Below, piece after piece: positions 6,567 through 14,211 of a stretch of 23,175 nucleotides of DNA. Within the stretch, counting starts at the first letter, position 1; each line of letters starts with the position of its first letter. The notes beneath the pieces are model-generated. The model was not told the DNA's origin and searched no databases. It worked only from the letters and a program-made list of their open reading frames with translations. The position numbers and the translations under genes are program-made. Source of the DNA: a virus; IMG/VR virus record IMGVR_UViG_3300030108_000511, positions 1 to 23,175 of that record. One strand, written 5' to 3'.

Positions 6567-7187
6567 TTAAGATGCTACATCATAGCCGACAACTTCAATC
6601 ATAAACCGCCCAGCAGTGTATGTTGCATCGCCAGTGCCTTGACTCACAAGATATAAGTATTGGTCTGCTGCAATGTCTCCACCAGCAACCATTGTTCCAG
6701 CAGAAGCAGCACCAGCATTAATAATTTGAGTTTCTGTCAAATCACCAATAGCAGTGTCATTAACACCTGTGCCCTCTGTAGCAGAGAACAAGTCAATGTC
6801 TGTGCTTCCTCCAGCAGGAGTTTCTAAACAAGTCATGGTAACGCCAAACACTGTGCCTTGATTAGCAGTGGTTACTTGCCCGATAAACGCAACACCAGAA
6901 CCATCTTTACCAATAATGTCACCTGCAGTGCCACCGTCTTTCAAACCTGTTAGATCAATCATAATAGTTGACTTGACAATGTTGACGTTTGTATCTACAT
7001 CGCTTTTTAAACGATTAACTTGAGTGACGTAAACAGCGGCAGTGCCTTCAATACCTGCACCTCCAGTAGCTTCAACAGCCCACTTATCACCACTAGTTAC
7101 GGTAACCGTACCAGTAGTAGCGTTCTTTGAAACCATTTGAAACCCCTTTTCGGAACGAACGGGGCCGTTAAAAGTAGTTTTAGCCAT
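6567..7187 (-). CDS. Probable virion structural protein (206 aa)
   Basis: A 206-residue Gly/Thr/Ala-rich protein starting MAKTTFNGPVRSEKGFQMVS. It has repeated beta-type segments (TGTVTVTSGDKWAVEATGG, VAFIGQVTTANQGTVFGVTM) and a C-terminal AADQYLYLVSQGTGDATYTA. Such proteins lie next to the major capsid gene in many marine phages and are thought to decorate the head, though I cannot identify a named family. The ribosome binding site is strong (AGGAGG, about 6 bases before the ATG). It starts after the terminator that closes the capsid gene, so it depends on read-through or on a promoter that I could not define. Confidence 0.65.
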   Translation of the reverse strand: MAKTTFNGPVRSEKGFQMVSKNATTGTVTVTSGDKWAVEATGGAGIEGTAAVYVTQVNRLKSDVDTNVNIVKSTIMIDLTGLKDGGTAGDIIGKDGSGVAFIGQVTTANQGTVFGVTMTCLETPAGGSTDIDLFSATEGTGVNDTAIGDLTETQIINAGAASAGTMVAGGDIAADQYLYLVSQGTGDATYTAGRFMIEVVGYDVAS

Positions 7188-7237
7188 GTATCCTCCTGTC
7201 GTGGCTAGTGTCAGTCATAAGACTGTCAGGATAGAAC

Positions 7238-7262
7238 AAAAAGGGGGGCTTTTACACCCCCC
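7238..7262 (-). terminator. Rho-independent terminator after the capsid gene
   Basis: On the minus strand, six G pair with six C around an 8-base loop (stem arms 7257..7262 and 7243..7248), followed by five T (7238..7242 on the plus strand as A). It lies five bases past the capsid stop and 50 bases before the next start, a fitting place for a factor-independent terminator or transcript-processing stem. Confidence 0.8.
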
Positions 7263-7267
7263 TAATA

Positions 7268-8176
7268 TTATGCTCCGGGTGAACCGAAAATGCCAAGCGG
7301 ATCTGATACTCCAAATGAATATCTTTCCCTCGCTTTATAACGGCTGTTGCCCGTATCAAAGTCAGCATCCATAGATGTAGACATCGGAGTTCGCACAAAG
7401 TGCTTGAGTCCGTTAGGTACGTCAGTCATTAAGAACCACGCATCTGTGTCTGTCAGATAGTGATTAACTGAGTATCCACCGGGAATAGCACCATTGTTGC
7501 GAAGCGCATTGATATCGTTATCTGCGGTTCCAACTCTTCCTTCTGTTTCTAACAATCGTGTTGCCACAAACTGTAGGTCAGATGGAATGATTAGCTTAGT
7601 TGGCCTAGCGGCAATCAACAAACCACGCTCGTCCGTCCAACCAGCAATTTGAATGACAGCGGCTTCCAAAGAAGTCTCATTCAAGTCAGCGTTGGTGCCG
7701 GGGCGGTTTGAGTTAGTACCACCTGATACTAATGGGTGAGCAGTAGAACATAAGGTCTGTCCGTCACCATAAGTAGTACCAGCAGCAAAAGCATTATTCA
7801 ATATAGCAGCAGCTTTTACTTGCTTGGTATAAGCCATTGCACGAGCCAATGCCTTGGTGTATCTAGCAGAGAGGGAGTCGTAAAGGTTGTCCTCTATAGC
7901 TTCCTCCGTCACTGAGAAACCCATTGCGATGGTTTCGTGTGTGTACCTAGCTGTGAAAGTCTCTTGAGCATTGTCATATTCGATGGCAGAGCCTTCGTCT
8001 TTAACAGGTGCCGCAGAAAAACCAGACAGCTTGGTTTCTTCTTCAAAAGAACGATCAGAAGATTCTGTTTCAAAAATCTCTGCGTGTTCTTCGCCATACT
8101 TGGCGTACTCCAATCCGAACAAAGCGTTCAGTCCGGGTAGGAGTTCCTTTAGTAATTGGGCGCGTGATATTGCCAT
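7268..8176 (-). CDS. Major capsid protein (HK97-fold, Mu gpT-like)
   Basis: A 302-residue protein that reads as an HK97-fold major capsid protein. It begins with a helical N-terminus (MAISRAQLLKELLPGLNALF), followed by an acidic loop-like region, then TARYTHETIAMGFSVTEEAI, which starts the long 'spine' helix (SARYTKALARAMAYTKQVKA). A cluster with YGDGQTLCSTAHPLVSGGTN recurs in gpT-type and other phage capsid proteins. The C-terminal part has PTKLIIPSDLQFVATRLLE and ends KARERYSFGVSDPLGIFG. It assembles the icosahedral head shell. No protease or delta domain is seen in it; a separate scaffold gene lies upstream. A terminator follows, and the ribosome binding site before the ATG is GGAG. Confidence 0.9.
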   Translation of the reverse strand: MAISRAQLLKELLPGLNALFGLEYAKYGEEHAEIFETESSDRSFEEETKLSGFSAAPVKDEGSAIEYDNAQETFTARYTHETIAMGFSVTEEAIEDNLYDSLSARYTKALARAMAYTKQVKAAAILNNAFAAGTTYGDGQTLCSTAHPLVSGGTNSNRPGTNADLNETSLEAAVIQIAGWTDERGLLIAARPTKLIIPSDLQFVATRLLETEGRVGTADNDINALRNNGAIPGGYSVNHYLTDTDAWFLMTDVPNGLKHFVRTPMSTSMDADFDTGNSRYKARERYSFGVSDPLGIFGSPGA

Positions 8177-8188
8177 GTTACGCTACTC

Positions 8189-8782
8189 CTATATTCCGGT
8201 TGTATTATCGAAGGCATGTCCAGCGTTCCACTTGACAAGAGCCTCTGTGAAGCCACCTGAAGAGTTTTTAGTCTCTTGCACTAGATCGACAATGCGAAAA
8301 GGTAGCGAGCTAGTTGTTGCGGAAGTGTCAGATATGGCACTCTTAGAATTACCAGTAATGGTACTACCAGTGTTATCCACACCAGCTACATTAGCACCTA
8401 TATCAGTAATTGCCAGATCACCAATCGTTTCGCCCGAAGATACAACTGCTACTTTGAACAGCACATCTGTGGCATCTACAACGTAAGCTTGTATATCAGA
8501 CGCTGCCGTACTAGCAGGATAATACTGCTTGAACGTAGGCTGACTTGTACCGGGGTCAGTAAATGAACACCCTAAAAAGACACCAATAGGTGTCATGGCA
8601 GCATCAAACGTATCACGCTCGACAGTGCCTCCGGTAACAAGTTTAACAGCGTCCCCGTAAAAAATATTAGTACCGTAGCCACTAGCAATAGAATAATGCC
8701 GAGTCGTACCAACAAAAGGGACACCGCTTAACAGTTTTACCGGAAGTAGCCCATAAGGGGCAGCAATAGTTGGATAAGCCAT
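8189..8782 (-). CDS. Probable capsid decoration/head protein (197 aa)
   Basis: A 197-residue protein with the start MAYPTIAAPYGLLPVKLLSG, a beta-rich Gly/Thr/Ser body, and an end reading ALVKWNAGHAFDNTTGI. No catalytic residues are visible. It lies directly upstream of the major capsid gene (gap 12 bases), where phages commonly carry a cement or decoration protein. Similar 'GLLPVKLxSGxPFxGxTRxYxIASGY' proteins are known to me from marine phages as structural proteins. The decoration role is an inference from position; alternatives are a minor head or head-tail protein. Confidence 0.65.
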   Translation of the reverse strand: MAYPTIAAPYGLLPVKLLSGVPFVGTTRHYSIASGYGTNIFYGDAVKLVTGGTVERDTFDAAMTPIGVFLGCSFTDPGTSQPTFKQYYPASTAASDIQAYVVDATDVLFKVAVVSSGETIGDLAITDIGANVAGVDNTGSTITGNSKSAISDTSATTSSLPFRIVDLVQETKNSSGGFTEALVKWNAGHAFDNTTGI

Positions 8783-8801
8783 CGCTTATACACTCCTATA
8801 G

Positions 8802-9251
8802 TTAAGTTCCGTTTCCAAAAGTAACTTTCGTCTTTCTATCATTAAAGATAGGCATACGAGCATCACTTTCTCTCATAAGGTTGTTATCCACGGACTGCAT
8901 CTGAGATTTAGTTTGAGTTTCGTAATATTCGCTACGCTCCTCTACCATCTCTTTTGGAGCCTTACAAAGCATCAATCCACCCATCACTATATTGTCGGAA
9001 AACTTCTCGTTCTCTACGCTGACTAATGTAATCTCTGGATGATCTACCGCTTTTACTGGTTCCCAACCTTCTCGTAATTTAGAGGAAACATTTGTGGCAT
9101 CAGTTGTACCACGAGACGCTACTCGTATCCAACGGAAAACATAACCCTCTTCAGGCGTGGGAGAAGGTAAAACTTCTGGTCGCTGCCAATGCCTTTTTCG
9201 GGTTGTTCTTTCCCTTGTTTCTAACTGGCGATCTAGTCTATTCTGAGCCAT
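8802..9251 (-). CDS. Conserved head-module protein of unknown function (149 aa)
   Basis: The start chosen is ATG at 9251 (MAQNRLDRQLETRERTTRKR), with GAGGAAAC as ribosome binding site and a one-base overlap with the scaffold stop. An open extension to 9347 has no such site and overlaps the scaffold gene by nearly 100 bases. The body has WIRVASRGTTDATNVSSKLR, WEPVKAVDHPEITLVSVENE and SDNIVMGGLMLCKAPKEMVE, then a helical, Gln/Ser-rich end with QSVDNNLMRESDARMPIF. The same proteins appear between scaffold and capsid genes of many marine phages, as unknown proteins. Head assembly is the natural inference. Confidence 0.7.
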   Translation of the reverse strand: MAQNRLDRQLETRERTTRKRHWQRPEVLPSPTPEEGYVFRWIRVASRGTTDATNVSSKLREGWEPVKAVDHPEITLVSVENEKFSDNIVMGGLMLCKAPKEMVEERSEYYETQTKSQMQSVDNNLMRESDARMPIFNDRKTKVTFGNGT

Positions 9252-10294
9252 TATTGTTTCCTCGCATCTAATGCCAACTGTTTGGCGTATTGTGCAGGGG
9301 TAAGTCCTAATCGTTTTGACAAAGCGACTTGTGATTGATTTAACCAAACTTTCTTTGGTCCTGTGCTCCGCGTAGCGGGTGCAACCACACTTCTTACTTT
9401 TTGTTTAGGGGTACTTACCTCCCGTTCATTGGTTTCCTCGAATAATTCAGGAAACTTTTCTCGCATACGAGAATTTATTTTCTCGTAGTATTCATCGCTA
9501 CCAACAGGTACCCCTTCTTTTTGGGTAATCTGTTTGTGTAATCCTAACGCAAATTGCGTTTCTGGTTCATAATTAGGATTAGTAAACCAAGTATTTTGCT
9601 TTCTCCACTCCATCGCTTTTGGATCAGGAGGAGGAGTATTAGTAAGTTGTTCTTGTACATTAGCTGTATTTTGTACTTCTTCTGGAGAATCTTCAAGTGT
9701 AACTAAACGATCTGCTTTTAGTTTTGCATTAGTAAAGCGTTCTTGAGCACTTAAAAGAGCCTCTGTATCACCTGACTCATGCGCTGCTTTAAACGCTTCT
9801 TTTGCTTGTGATAACTCTCCATCAACACTGTGCCTAGCCTGTTTAAGTAAAGTGTCTTGGTTCCTACTAACCGTGTCTTTAAGTGCATTATTTTCAGCCA
9901 ATACGTTTCGCATTGCTCGTTCAAGTTCATCACGCTCTCTTTCAGCCGTCTCTTTAGCTCTCCGTTCATCGTGATATCCTTTACTAAAGTGTCGTATTCT
10001 TCTTTGTACTTTTTCTGAATAACTAGCCAGTTCTTCTTTAGTAACATCTTCAGGTGGTTCAGACGGGGTACGATTCCTGTCCTTTTCGGGTACGTCATTG
10101 ATTATCTCCACCTCGGGTTCAGATTCAGGTTCAACTTCTACTTCTACTTCTACCTCTGCTTCTGCTTCGACAACGGGTTTTTCATTTCCCGGTATTTCCA
10201 CTTCTATCTCTCCAGAGGGTTCTATTTCTATCTCAGTGCTTGTCTCAACAGCATCAGGATCAGGAAACTCAAATTCTACTTTTTGAAATGGCAT
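9251..10294 (-). CDS. Scaffolding protein-like coiled-coil protein
   Basis: The 347-residue protein has a strongly acidic, repetitive N-terminal part (about residues 15 to 75) with Glu-Val and Glu-Ile dipeptide runs. A long helical, coiled-coil segment follows (about 85 to 190) with SEKVQRRIRHFSKGYHDERR and AKETAERERDELERAMRNVL. A C-terminal helix ends LGLTPAQYAKQLALDARKQ. This plan (acidic, highly charged, coiled coil, basic C-terminus) and a place just upstream of the capsid gene are typical of phage internal scaffolds, which direct capsid assembly and leave before packaging. No protease motif is seen. The call is from composition and location. Confidence 0.7.
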   Translation of the reverse strand: MPFQKVEFEFPDPDAVETSTEIEIEPSGEIEVEIPGNEKPVVEAEAEVEVEVEVEPESEPEVEIINDVPEKDRNRTPSEPPEDVTKEELASYSEKVQRRIRHFSKGYHDERRAKETAERERDELERAMRNVLAENNALKDTVSRNQDTLLKQARHSVDGELSQAKEAFKAAHESGDTEALLSAQERFTNAKLKADRLVTLEDSPEEVQNTANVQEQLTNTPPPDPKAMEWRKQNTWFTNPNYEPETQFALGLHKQITQKEGVPVGSDEYYEKINSRMREKFPELFEETNEREVSTPKQKVRSVVAPATRSTGPKKVWLNQSQVALSKRLGLTPAQYAKQLALDARKQ

Positions 10295-10303
10295 GATAAG
10301 TCC

Positions 10304-10681
10304 TTATACTCGTGATATTCCAGTGGGGTCAGGGACAACAGCTTCTATAGAATCATCGTTCATAAGACGATACTCAGTGTTGCCTATCCTGAAACGTGTG
10401 CCTGAATTAGCGCGAAACATGACATAATCGCCTTGTTTGCACCATGCGCCTGTAGGAAAACGCTCTTCATCGGCATACGCTTGTTCACCCATATCTACAA
10501 CTAACCCTATTATTGACATGATATGTTCTTCATTCCTCGTCTGTGACGATTTAAGAAGATCGGTGCCATCAAACGTCTCTTCTACCTGCGGCAGTGCTAT
10601 AAGCACTCTATAGCCCACAGGCAAGGGGATCATAGCTTCTAACTGTTCATCAGTTATATTTTCAGCTTCACTCATCATCAT
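10304..10681 (-). CDS. GroES-like co-chaperonin
   Basis: A 125-residue protein with the GroES beta-barrel pattern: LPVGYRVLIALPQVEETFDG at the start, a likely mobile-loop region (TDLLKSSQTRNEEH), then IGLVVDMGEQAYADEERFPT, GAWCKQGDYVMFRANSGTR and the final YRLMNDDSIEAVV, where GroES proteins have '...D.I.A.V'. It would cap the host GroEL during folding, here presumably of capsid-type proteins, comparable in role to T4 gp31. Three ATGs in tandem (10681, 10678, 10675) are possible starts; GGAAG lies best placed for 10675. It is longer than GroES (about 97) by a short N-terminal and C-terminal tail. The overlap with the 65-residue gene is 14 bases. Confidence 0.8.
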   Translation of the reverse strand: MMMSEAENITDEQLEAMIPLPVGYRVLIALPQVEETFDGTDLLKSSQTRNEEHIMSIIGLVVDMGEQAYADEERFPTGAWCKQGDYVMFRANSGTRFRIGNTEYRLMNDDSIEAVVPDPTGISRV

Positions 10682-10865
10682 CTTCCATGTAATTGCGCGA
10701 GAGGTCTTCTACAGTTCGCATACAGGTTTCCAGACCTCGAATGTAACCTGTTGTTTCTTTGTACTGGGCAAAGTCTTTAGCTCCTCCAGATGCAAGAGAT
10801 TCTATAGCAGAAGTTCTATCTTCTTCAAACTTTTTCTTTAACACTGTAAATAAATTATCTGCCAT
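10668..10865 (-). CDS. Small helical acidic-tailed protein (65 aa)
   Basis: A 65-residue protein predicted to be all-helical: MADNLFTVLKKKFEEDRTSA, an Ala/Gly turn, then QYKETTGYIRGLETCMRTVE and an acidic end (MEDDDE). Its start overlaps the portal stop by one base (TAATG), and its end overlaps the GroES-like start, so it is translationally coupled on both sides. I recognise no function. The position between portal and chaperonin genes suggests a head-assembly accessory role; the Phe-Leu-Lys helix might be amphipathic. Confidence 0.6.
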   Translation of the reverse strand: MADNLFTVLKKKFEEDRTSAIESLASGGAKDFAQYKETTGYIRGLETCMRTVEDLSRNYMEDDDE

Positions 10866-13306
10866 TATTCTTGATTATTTTCTTGCATGGCTTTTAAAAG
10901 GTCCATGTCCATTTTATTTTTTTGTTTTTCTGTGTCTAAAGCTAACTTTACTCCTGCTTTTTTAGCTTCCAACTCTAGTTCTTTCGCTTCTAAATTTAAC
11001 TCTTTATTATCCATCAACGCATCGACTGTATCTTTCTGCTGTTTGCGTTTTTGCTCTGCCACTCTAAGTTGTATATCTGCAATATCTTTTTGTGCTTTCT
11101 GTTGTATTTTTTGCGCTTCAAGTTGCAGTTCTTGTTGTTGCATCTGTATAACTGGATCTTGTGCTCTTTGCTGTGCTTGCATTTGCGCGGCTTTCTGTTG
11201 GTTGCCTTGTGTTAGTTGTTGTGCCGCTTGAGCCACTAATCTAGCCATAGACGTTTCAATCTCTTCTGGTAACGGCTCGTTAGGAGGCGGTAAAGGTGCC
11301 CCCAGATTTTCTTCAATTTGCTGTCTGTACAAGAACGCATAGTGTTCTAATATATGTGCCTGTAGTGCTCCTAATATTCGCTGTGCTTGTGGGGTTTTAC
11401 CTAACGCTTGAAGGATCATAGGATCTTTCATAAAGGTTTCATGCACTGCTATGTGAGCAGAATGGTCTTGATAGATAAACGCTTTTAAAGGTTTACCCAT
11501 AAGTGCGTTCATATTCTCACTAACTGGATCTACAGGTTCTGCATCGTCCTCTATAGGAACAAGCTTTTCTGCGTTTTTTATACCTAAAACTTCTATCATC
11601 TGCCTGTGTAGCTGTGGAAGATTATATATCTGCGGTGCTGACTGCGACATCTGTAACACGGCTTGGTATTGAACTACCCTCTGCGCCATCGTAGAACTAT
11701 TTGGATCGCTAACAGGTATGACATCAACCATCATATAGTCAGATTGTCTTGCGCTAACTTCTCCACGATTAGGTTGGTAGCCGTATTCCGCAGGGGCATA
11801 TTCGGCCATGATTGCTTTAAGTAACTTAAACTCTTGTTTCATGGCGTAGTGAACACGAGATTGAACTGCTGCCATGGGCTTCAAAGTTCTCTCTAGTAAC
11901 GCCAAGGTAGTACCTACAGGTGCATTAGCTGACATATCAGAGATATTCATGTCACTAATTGCTCCTAACCTGCGACCTTCATTCGTTATCTTGTCGAGTA
12001 AGGCCAATAGTGTTTGGCTAGGCTCTTTGTAAGGTAGCGGCATAATGTTGTCTTTTATGCTACCAGAAGGTACGTCTACATCTTTAAACTCACCCGGTTC
12101 TATCGGAGTGTCGTCTCCTTTTATCCGTAACCCACGAGATTTCAGACCCCCCGGAAGATTAGCAAGCGTACCTGCATCCACCAACTGCCGTATAATAGAC
12201 GTACCCGCCCGTGCATACCCCCCTACGATATGTATAAGACCAAGGCCATAGAAGCCAAATCCGGGGACATACACGTAATGTACAAAGTGTTGCCGTTTTA
12301 ATTGAAGCGAGTCATCAGGATTCCAGTTTCTTCTGATGGCAAGCACCGCATTACTGCTTTTTTCTATCGTAACTACGTAAGGTTTAGCAATATCGTCCTC
12401 TGAATCCACACCTTCTATTACTAAATCAGCGTGTATTTCGTAAACCGCATACCTATTGTCGTCAGTAAGAGAAAAACCTTCATCTTCAGCTTTTCTTTCT
12501 TCGATATCAGAGTGGTAAGGCGCGGGTTCTCCTAAATCTACGTTTTTATAGAAGCCACTTGCCTGTAATTTACGCAATTCGTTCTTAGTTTTTCGCATTA
12601 TGTGCGTTACACGCTCTGCGGTTTCTATATTTGAAGCCCCATAAGGCACAATTACGTCTTCTGCGGGTATATATAGAGCAACTTGCCGCCCTAAATTGGG
12701 ATCAAAGTAGACTTTTTTGAACGCAGACCCCGATAAACCCAAACTGTAGAGCAATCTTTCGTGTTCTGACCTATATTCGACCATTTTTTCGGTCAATTCG
12801 TAGTTCATATCCGCTCTTACACGGTCTGCGGCCTCTAATGTGTCCTTATCTTCCTCTCCAATAACTTTTGTTCGCACTGGACCAGCCGCAGGAAAAGTTT
12901 CGCTCATGGCTTCTGCCTGAAAACGTATGGCAGCTTCGGATAAAACAGTGGAATACACCCCGCAAGCCCCTTCCCAAGGCTCAGAACGCTCTTCATAATG
13001 GAATCCAAGCACGTCGAGTCCTTTTACAAAGGTGTCTGCCCACTCTTTTCGAGCGTCCATGTCCGACTCAACCATCTCCATCAGTTCATTTGCCATAATA
13101 GATAGCTGATCTTCTTCTAAAAACTCTGCTAAATTAGCGTCAAAAGCGGTTATATCTCCTATGTTGGCATCAGGGACTATGGTTATCTCCATACTACCGT
13201 CATCCAACGTGACCATTTCAGGGTCAACTATCTCTATTTCTAACCCTTCACCCCTCTCTTCTTCCAATCCTTTTGGTGCTGTATATAGACCTTTTTCAAT
13301 AGCCAT
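10865..13306 (-). CDS. Portal protein
   Basis: An 813-residue portal protein. After an acidic tail (about residues 1 to 60), the core contains MDARKEWADTFVKGLDVLGF, the signature SEPWEGACGVYSTVLSEAAI and RFQAEAMSETFPAAGPV, then a stretch with YIPAEDVIVPYGASNIETAE and VTHIMRKTKNELRKL. Wing and clip-like segments follow with HFVHYVYVPGFGFYGLGLIH and LVDAGTLANLPGGLKSRGLR, a feature of portals of P22-like and other large-portal podoviruses. The last roughly 118 residues are Gln/Lys/Glu-rich coiled coil, matching the barrel found in long portals. It forms the dodecameric ring through which DNA enters and leaves. It lies 11 bases after the 297-residue gene. Confidence 0.9.
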   Translation of the reverse strand: MAIEKGLYTAPKGLEEERGEGLEIEIVDPEMVTLDDGSMEITIVPDANIGDITAFDANLAEFLEEDQLSIMANELMEMVESDMDARKEWADTFVKGLDVLGFHYEERSEPWEGACGVYSTVLSEAAIRFQAEAMSETFPAAGPVRTKVIGEEDKDTLEAADRVRADMNYELTEKMVEYRSEHERLLYSLGLSGSAFKKVYFDPNLGRQVALYIPAEDVIVPYGASNIETAERVTHIMRKTKNELRKLQASGFYKNVDLGEPAPYHSDIEERKAEDEGFSLTDDNRYAVYEIHADLVIEGVDSEDDIAKPYVVTIEKSSNAVLAIRRNWNPDDSLQLKRQHFVHYVYVPGFGFYGLGLIHIVGGYARAGTSIIRQLVDAGTLANLPGGLKSRGLRIKGDDTPIEPGEFKDVDVPSGSIKDNIMPLPYKEPSQTLLALLDKITNEGRRLGAISDMNISDMSANAPVGTTLALLERTLKPMAAVQSRVHYAMKQEFKLLKAIMAEYAPAEYGYQPNRGEVSARQSDYMMVDVIPVSDPNSSTMAQRVVQYQAVLQMSQSAPQIYNLPQLHRQMIEVLGIKNAEKLVPIEDDAEPVDPVSENMNALMGKPLKAFIYQDHSAHIAVHETFMKDPMILQALGKTPQAQRILGALQAHILEHYAFLYRQQIEENLGAPLPPPNEPLPEEIETSMARLVAQAAQQLTQGNQQKAAQMQAQQRAQDPVIQMQQQELQLEAQKIQQKAQKDIADIQLRVAEQKRKQQKDTVDALMDNKELNLEAKELELEAKKAGVKLALDTEKQKNKMDMDLLKAMQENNQE

Positions 13307-13317
13307 TAATAATACTC

Positions 13318-14211
13318 CTAAATTAGTCTCACACGCCCGCCATCACGGTAGCTTTCGGGCATTTCAGTGGTTTGTCTGGGAGGTAAAGTAAATTCAACAG
13401 GGCTTTGTTTGTCTTTGAATAAAGACCTCATTAATAGGTTACCTGCAATTTCTGGACTTAACATCTTAGGTAAATTTTTTATAAAGTCTGAAAGAGATAC
13501 ATCAATTTCTCCTTCGGGATCGCCTCTTTGACCCGTCCAATTATATGTATCTCTAATCGTTACTGTACCATCTTTATTCTTAATGGCCTTAAACTGCCCC
13601 AATGTTGTTGCTATGTTATACGCATCTGAAGTAAAAGCCTTTTTAATTACAGTAAGGGGGTTGTACTCGTTGATACCCTCACCATACTTGTAGTCGTATA
13701 TAACATCAGTCTCATTACCTTTATATTTTTTTAGTAGTCCCTCGGCTTTATCTATTTCATCTTGTATGAGTGCTGTAACCTCTGCTTCAGTACGGGGGAT
13801 TTTATATTTTTGATAATATTCTCTTGGTGCATCTGCACTAGACCGAGTAGCCCCACGAGCTACTACTTCTCGTCCAGCAGGGTCATCAAGTGCCATAAAT
13901 TGTTCGTACGTCACCTTTTCGGGGTCAGAAACAGTATACCCTACACCTTCCTGTGGCCGATAAAGTTTGCCTTCAGGAGAAGACGGATCAAGCGCTTTTC
14001 GCGCCACTTCAAGGAACGTCTCAGCCCTTTCTTTTATATCATCTTGTTTCGCAGTTTGTCTTTCTATTTCTTTATAGATATATTCAATTTGATCGTCAGT
14101 AAAGTCTTCTGCGGTAAGGAGACTGCTAGTGTCCCCCTCATCACGCATAAGGTTCCGAAAAAAAGCTCTCGTATTAAGTGGTACCAAAGAAGCTATCCCT
14201 TGTTCAGCCAT
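13318..14211 (-). CDS. Unknown protein between terminase and portal (297 aa)
   Basis: A 297-residue protein, mostly charged and helical at the start (FRNLMRDEGDTSSLLTAEDF and EDFTDDQIEYIYKEIERQT). A beta-like later part has DAYNIATTLGQFKAIKNKDG and TVTIRDTYNWTGQRGDPEG, and the C-terminus ends YRDGGRVRLI. The 'GGRVRLI' ending is a motif I associate with proteins of marine phages in this place. The segment with Thr-Leu-Gly-Gln-Phe, 'DGTVTIRDTYN', resembles that of large virion proteins of pelagic phages. No enzyme motif is certain. It starts on the last bases of the terminase gene (TAATG overlap). It may be a virion or injection protein, but this is not established. Confidence 0.55.
   Translation of the reverse strand: MAEQGIASLVPLNTRAFFRNLMRDEGDTSSLLTAEDFTDDQIEYIYKEIERQTAKQDDIKERAETFLEVARKALDPSSPEGKLYRPQEGVGYTVSDPEKVTYEQFMALDDPAGREVVARGATRSSADAPREYYQKYKIPRTEAEVTALIQDEIDKAEGLLKKYKGNETDVIYDYKYGEGINEYNPLTVIKKAFTSDAYNIATTLGQFKAIKNKDGTVTIRDTYNWTGQRGDPEGEIDVSLSDFIKNLPKMLSPEIAGNLLMRSLFKDKQSPVEFTLPPRQTTEMPESYRDGGRVRLI

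Noticed and set aside
7971-8486. 171-codon plus-strand ORF opposite the capsid gene
   Set aside because: It covers two well-supported minus-strand genes and has no family resemblance.
9252-9347. Extended N-terminus of the 149-residue gene
   Set aside because: It overlaps the scaffold gene by almost 100 bases without a ribosome binding site; the ATG at 9251 has GAGGAAAC and a stop-start overlap.
10098-10286. Plus-strand ORF rich in Ser/Thr opposite the scaffold gene
   Set aside because: It mirrors the Glu-Val repeats of the scaffold on the other strand; no ribosome binding site.
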